Source of the DNA: Virgibacillus doumboii
GTDB lineage: Bacteria > Bacillota > Bacilli > Bacillales > Amphibacillaceae
Direction of reading: 5' to 3'
Assembly: GCF_902806455.1 (NCBI RefSeq)
Contig: NZ_CADCWQ010000001.1
Span: 2,418,001 to 2,482,000 of the forward strand
Length of the DNA stretch: 64,000 bases
Within the stretch, counting starts at the first letter, position 1. Every line of letters starts with the position of its first letter. Below are positions 61,634-64,000 of the stretch, piece after piece. The translations under genes and the position numbers were made by a program. Under the pieces are notes generated by a model. It was given only the letters and a program-made list of their open reading frames with translations, was not told where the DNA came from and did not search any database.

Positions 61634-62170
61634 CTAGTTCAATTCTTTAGAACAAATTATTGGTGCTTTATTTTTGTCAGTTACATCGATCAAAGCGACT
61701 TCTTTTATTTTCCCATCAATAGTTCCACACCTTGTTAAGCAATATTGAAATGCCTCAGTTAATTTCTCCGGAGGTAATCTGTTTGCAATGGTGCAGTGAG
61801 GTATCCATTTGTCCGGCAAGTACAAGGAATTTGTGTCATCATTAAATTTTTCGAAGTATTTATGATAACTATAGTGAAATTCAATCAAGTCCTTAGTAAC
61901 AATAGGTTGAAAGAACAATGCTCCTGAATTAAGAAAGGAGCCTATGGTATTAAATGATAGATCGATAGCCGGTTTATCCCCATAAAAGATGTCCAATTGT
62001 TCTATAAAGTCCTTTATGTTTAAGTCATTATAACTTGCCAATGTTATATGTGGTATTCTATTCTCTACTTCATATGCGTATGTGGAAATCGACTTTTCCT
62101 TTAACTCTTTCCAAATCTCCATTACCAACTGTTCCGTTTTTTCATCAAATATAGCTATAAATCCATACAT
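61634..62170 (-). CDS. 2H phosphoesterase / 2'-5' RNA ligase-like protein
   Basis: A 178-residue 2H-family protein with HITLA near residue 41 and HCTIA near 127, the two catalytic HxT motifs. It is not a close copy of YjcG (1200-1718); the sequences share only the motifs. Substrate unknown. GGCGGG lies upstream of the ATG. It follows the M3 peptidase gene by 14 bases, so the two are probably co-transcribed. Confidence 0.87.
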   Translation of the reverse strand: MYGFIAIFDEKTEQLVMEIWKELKEKSISTYAYEVENRIPHITLASYNDLNIKDFIEQLDIFYGDKPAIDLSFNTIGSFLNSGALFFQPIVTKDLIEFHYSYHKYFEKFNDDTNSLYLPDKWIPHCTIANRLPPEKLTEAFQYCLTRCGTIDGKIKEVALIDVTDKNKAPIICSKELN

Positions 62171-62183
62171 AATAGCCCGCCTT

Positions 62184-63989
62184 TTAATTATCCCTTAATT
62201 CAGATAACTGTATAAATTCTTCAACATCTTTGATGCACAAATTTAGCCCTTTCTCCCAAAACGTCTCTGATGTAATATCTTCTCCGAGATGTTTCGACAC
62301 CAAATCCTCGACCGACATTCTCCCGGAATCGCGAAGTAAAGCAAGGTAATCCTTTTCAAATTCCTTTCCTTTTTCCTTTGCCTTTTCATATAAACTAAGT
62401 GCAAACAAGTATCCAAACGTATATGGGAAGTTATAAAATGGAGCTTTGGTAATATAATAATGCGGGGTCCAGGCCCATGAATGGATAGGGACATTTCCAA
62501 GAGAACCGTCATAACCCTTATCTATCGCTGCTTTCATTAAATCATTTATTCGTGAAGGTGAAACATATCCCTCTTTTCTTTCTTCATAAAAATCTTTCTC
62601 AAACAAAAATCTGGAGTGAATGTTCATAAAGTTCATTACACTGCGTTTTAACTTTTCATCTAACAAAAACAGCTTCTCTTCATTCGAACTTGTTTCTTTA
62701 ATCGCTGCATCTAACAAGATCATCTCTGAAAAAGTGGAGGCAGTTTCAGCTAAACTCATTGGATATTGCTTGCTCAATCCATCAACTGTCTTCATGGCAT
62801 GATTGTGAAAAGCATGTCCCAGTTCATGCGTTAAAGCTAGGACATCCTTTATAGTTCCACCAAAAGTCATGAACACCCTGGATTCGCCAGTGAGCGGAAA
62901 AGATGCACAAAATGCTGCTGCTGATTTGTTTAGACGGTTTTCTGATTCAATCCATCCCTTTTCAAATGCATTTATAGTAAAGTTCTCTAATTCAGGCCCA
63001 AAACGACTAAGGTGCTTACATACAAAATCAACAGCCTTCTTGTAGTCGATCTGCTGCTTACTTTCTATTACCGGAGCCCAGAAATTATAAGCACTAAGTT
63101 TTGTTTCGCCCAAAAGTTCAGCCTTTTTATTTAGATAGTCGACAAAAGGTTTTTTATGATTACTAACCGCCCGCCACATTGCATTCAATGTATGTTCTTC
63201 CATCCGGTTATCTGCTAAAGGTTCTTTGAGAACATTATCGATTCCTTTATTTTTATAAACCTGTAAACGAAATCCGGCAATGTGATTTAGAATTCCAGCA
63301 AACAATTCTTCCTTTTCTGTCCAAGTATTTTCAAATGCCTTATGCGATTTTTTGCGAACTTCTTCATCAGAGTGTGACCTTAAATTTAATGTCTGGCCCA
63401 CTGAAAATTTATATGTTTCATTGTTGAAGGTAATAGGAACTTTTATATTACTTACAAATTGATTATAAAACTGACCCCACCCATGATACCCATCAATCAT
63501 TAAATCAGACACTAATTTTTCTTCATTACCAGATAGTTGCAATTTACCTTTTTTGCGCCATTCATTTAATATGAATTCGTATTTGCTTAATAGCTTAGAA
63601 TCCAGCAAACCTTTCCAAAGTGTTTCTTCCGTAATTGAAAGGATTTTTTGTGTTTTTTGAATTAACGATTCAAAATCAGCACTTATGTACCCAATCTTAC
63701 CTCGAAGTGATGCAGCCTTTTGATCTTTTGGGTCCTGTGCCAGCAAGCATGTAATAAAGGAGTTAGTTTGTGACAAATGAATTTTGATGTTACTTATGTA
63801 TTCAATTAACTCTTTAACCTTTATTGAATCATCAACCTTTTCCGGAGTTTGAAAATAGTCTACCTTGCTTTTAAATTCATTAATTCTAATTTCCAATTCT
63901 TCTATGTGTTTAATAAATTGGTTCGATTCACTTCCACCAGGGAATATAGAGTCCAAGTCCCATATTTTTTGATATTTAATGTCTTCCAT
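62184..63989 (-). CDS. M3-family oligoendopeptidase
   Basis: A 601-residue M3 zinc peptidase of the PepF type. HELGH is at residues 388-392 (LALTHELGHAFHNH) and the third-ligand helix is SLAETASTFSEMILL near 418. It opens with YQKIWDLDSIFPGGS. It belongs to a different subgroup than PepF at 15176-16987, with which it shares the zinc motif but little of the N-terminus. GGGGGAAAGG stands before the ATG at the window edge; the gene appears complete. Confidence 0.92.
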   Translation of the reverse strand: MEDIKYQKIWDLDSIFPGGSESNQFIKHIEELEIRINEFKSKVDYFQTPEKVDDSIKVKELIEYISNIKIHLSQTNSFITCLLAQDPKDQKAASLRGKIGYISADFESLIQKTQKILSITEETLWKGLLDSKLLSKYEFILNEWRKKGKLQLSGNEEKLVSDLMIDGYHGWGQFYNQFVSNIKVPITFNNETYKFSVGQTLNLRSHSDEEVRKKSHKAFENTWTEKEELFAGILNHIAGFRLQVYKNKGIDNVLKEPLADNRMEEHTLNAMWRAVSNHKKPFVDYLNKKAELLGETKLSAYNFWAPVIESKQQIDYKKAVDFVCKHLSRFGPELENFTINAFEKGWIESENRLNKSAAAFCASFPLTGESRVFMTFGGTIKDVLALTHELGHAFHNHAMKTVDGLSKQYPMSLAETASTFSEMILLDAAIKETSSNEEKLFLLDEKLKRSVMNFMNIHSRFLFEKDFYEERKEGYVSPSRINDLMKAAIDKGYDGSLGNVPIHSWAWTPHYYITKAPFYNFPYTFGYLFALSLYEKAKEKGKEFEKDYLALLRDSGRMSVEDLVSKHLGEDITSETFWEKGLNLCIKDVEEFIQLSELRDN

Positions 63990-64000
63990 CCTTTCCCCCA

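Overview
The window is a low-GC Gram-positive chromosome segment from a spore-forming member of the Bacillaceae. Gene content and gene order match the B. subtilis yja-yjb-yjc region read backwards (yjcH-yjcG-yjcF, cotZ-cotO, prpE-rluD-nadK-relQ, yjbK, yjbI-yjbH, pepF-coiA-mecA, spxA-yjbC, trpS-yjbA, fabF-fabH-med-yjaV-yjzA). The yit block (yitW-yitV-yitU, yitT-yitS) follows. Spore coat genes, a T-box, FapR/CcpA/CodY-like sites and a RoxS-like sRNA fit this assignment. A Virgibacillus/Oceanobacillus/Lentibacillus-type genus is my guess from gene order, not a proven placement.

Layout. 0-6.5 kb: ABC exporter tail, yjcHGF, a DUF421 protein, small unknowns, two spore coat genes with SigK-like promoters, mgtE. 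6.5-8 kb: a gene-free block of repeats. 8-20.9 kb: rodA-prpE; the (p)ppGpp synthetase/NAD kinase/pseudouridine synthase operon; yjbK; yjbI-yjbH; a RoxS-like sRNA; pepF, coiA, mecA, spxA, yjbC. Spx, its adaptors YjbH and MecA, CoiA and the sRNA form a stress, proteolysis and competence neighbourhood. 21-33 kb: accessory and metabolic genes (DUF4015 glycosidase, Uma2, NERD, YugN, AEC carrier, UspA, SulP, M20 peptidase, acyl-CoA synthetase). 33-41 kb: T-box/trpS, yjbA, fabF-fabH behind a FapR operator, med, yjaV and yjzA-like genes.

42-49 kb is the most interesting functional island. It holds a radical SAM/SPASM protein, three DUF2249 proteins, a Crp/Fnr regulator, a 12-helix heme-copper-oxidase-like membrane protein, two DUF59 proteins and moaD-moaE-mobB. 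Two near-identical TGTGA-N6-TCACT palindromes lie in front of genes of this island, suggesting one oxygen- or NO-responsive module around a molybdoenzyme or respiratory nitrogen-oxide process.

49-64 kb: yit-type genes, a secreted beta-propeller protein, an ArsR/VOC pair, then a decaying region (59-61 kb) with three small genes broken by in-frame stops and an ATPase gene whose only well-placed start is AUU. The window ends in a second M3 oligoendopeptidase.

Intergenic DNA is unusually structured. There are 52-bp (about five helical turns) tandem arrays with a hairpin core, four 20-bp arrays sharing a TTCTNNNGAT skeleton, and three copies of a roughly 120-180-bp interspersed repeat whose closing stem differs between copies yet stays paired. 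No tRNA, rRNA, CRISPR array or intact insertion sequence was seen.
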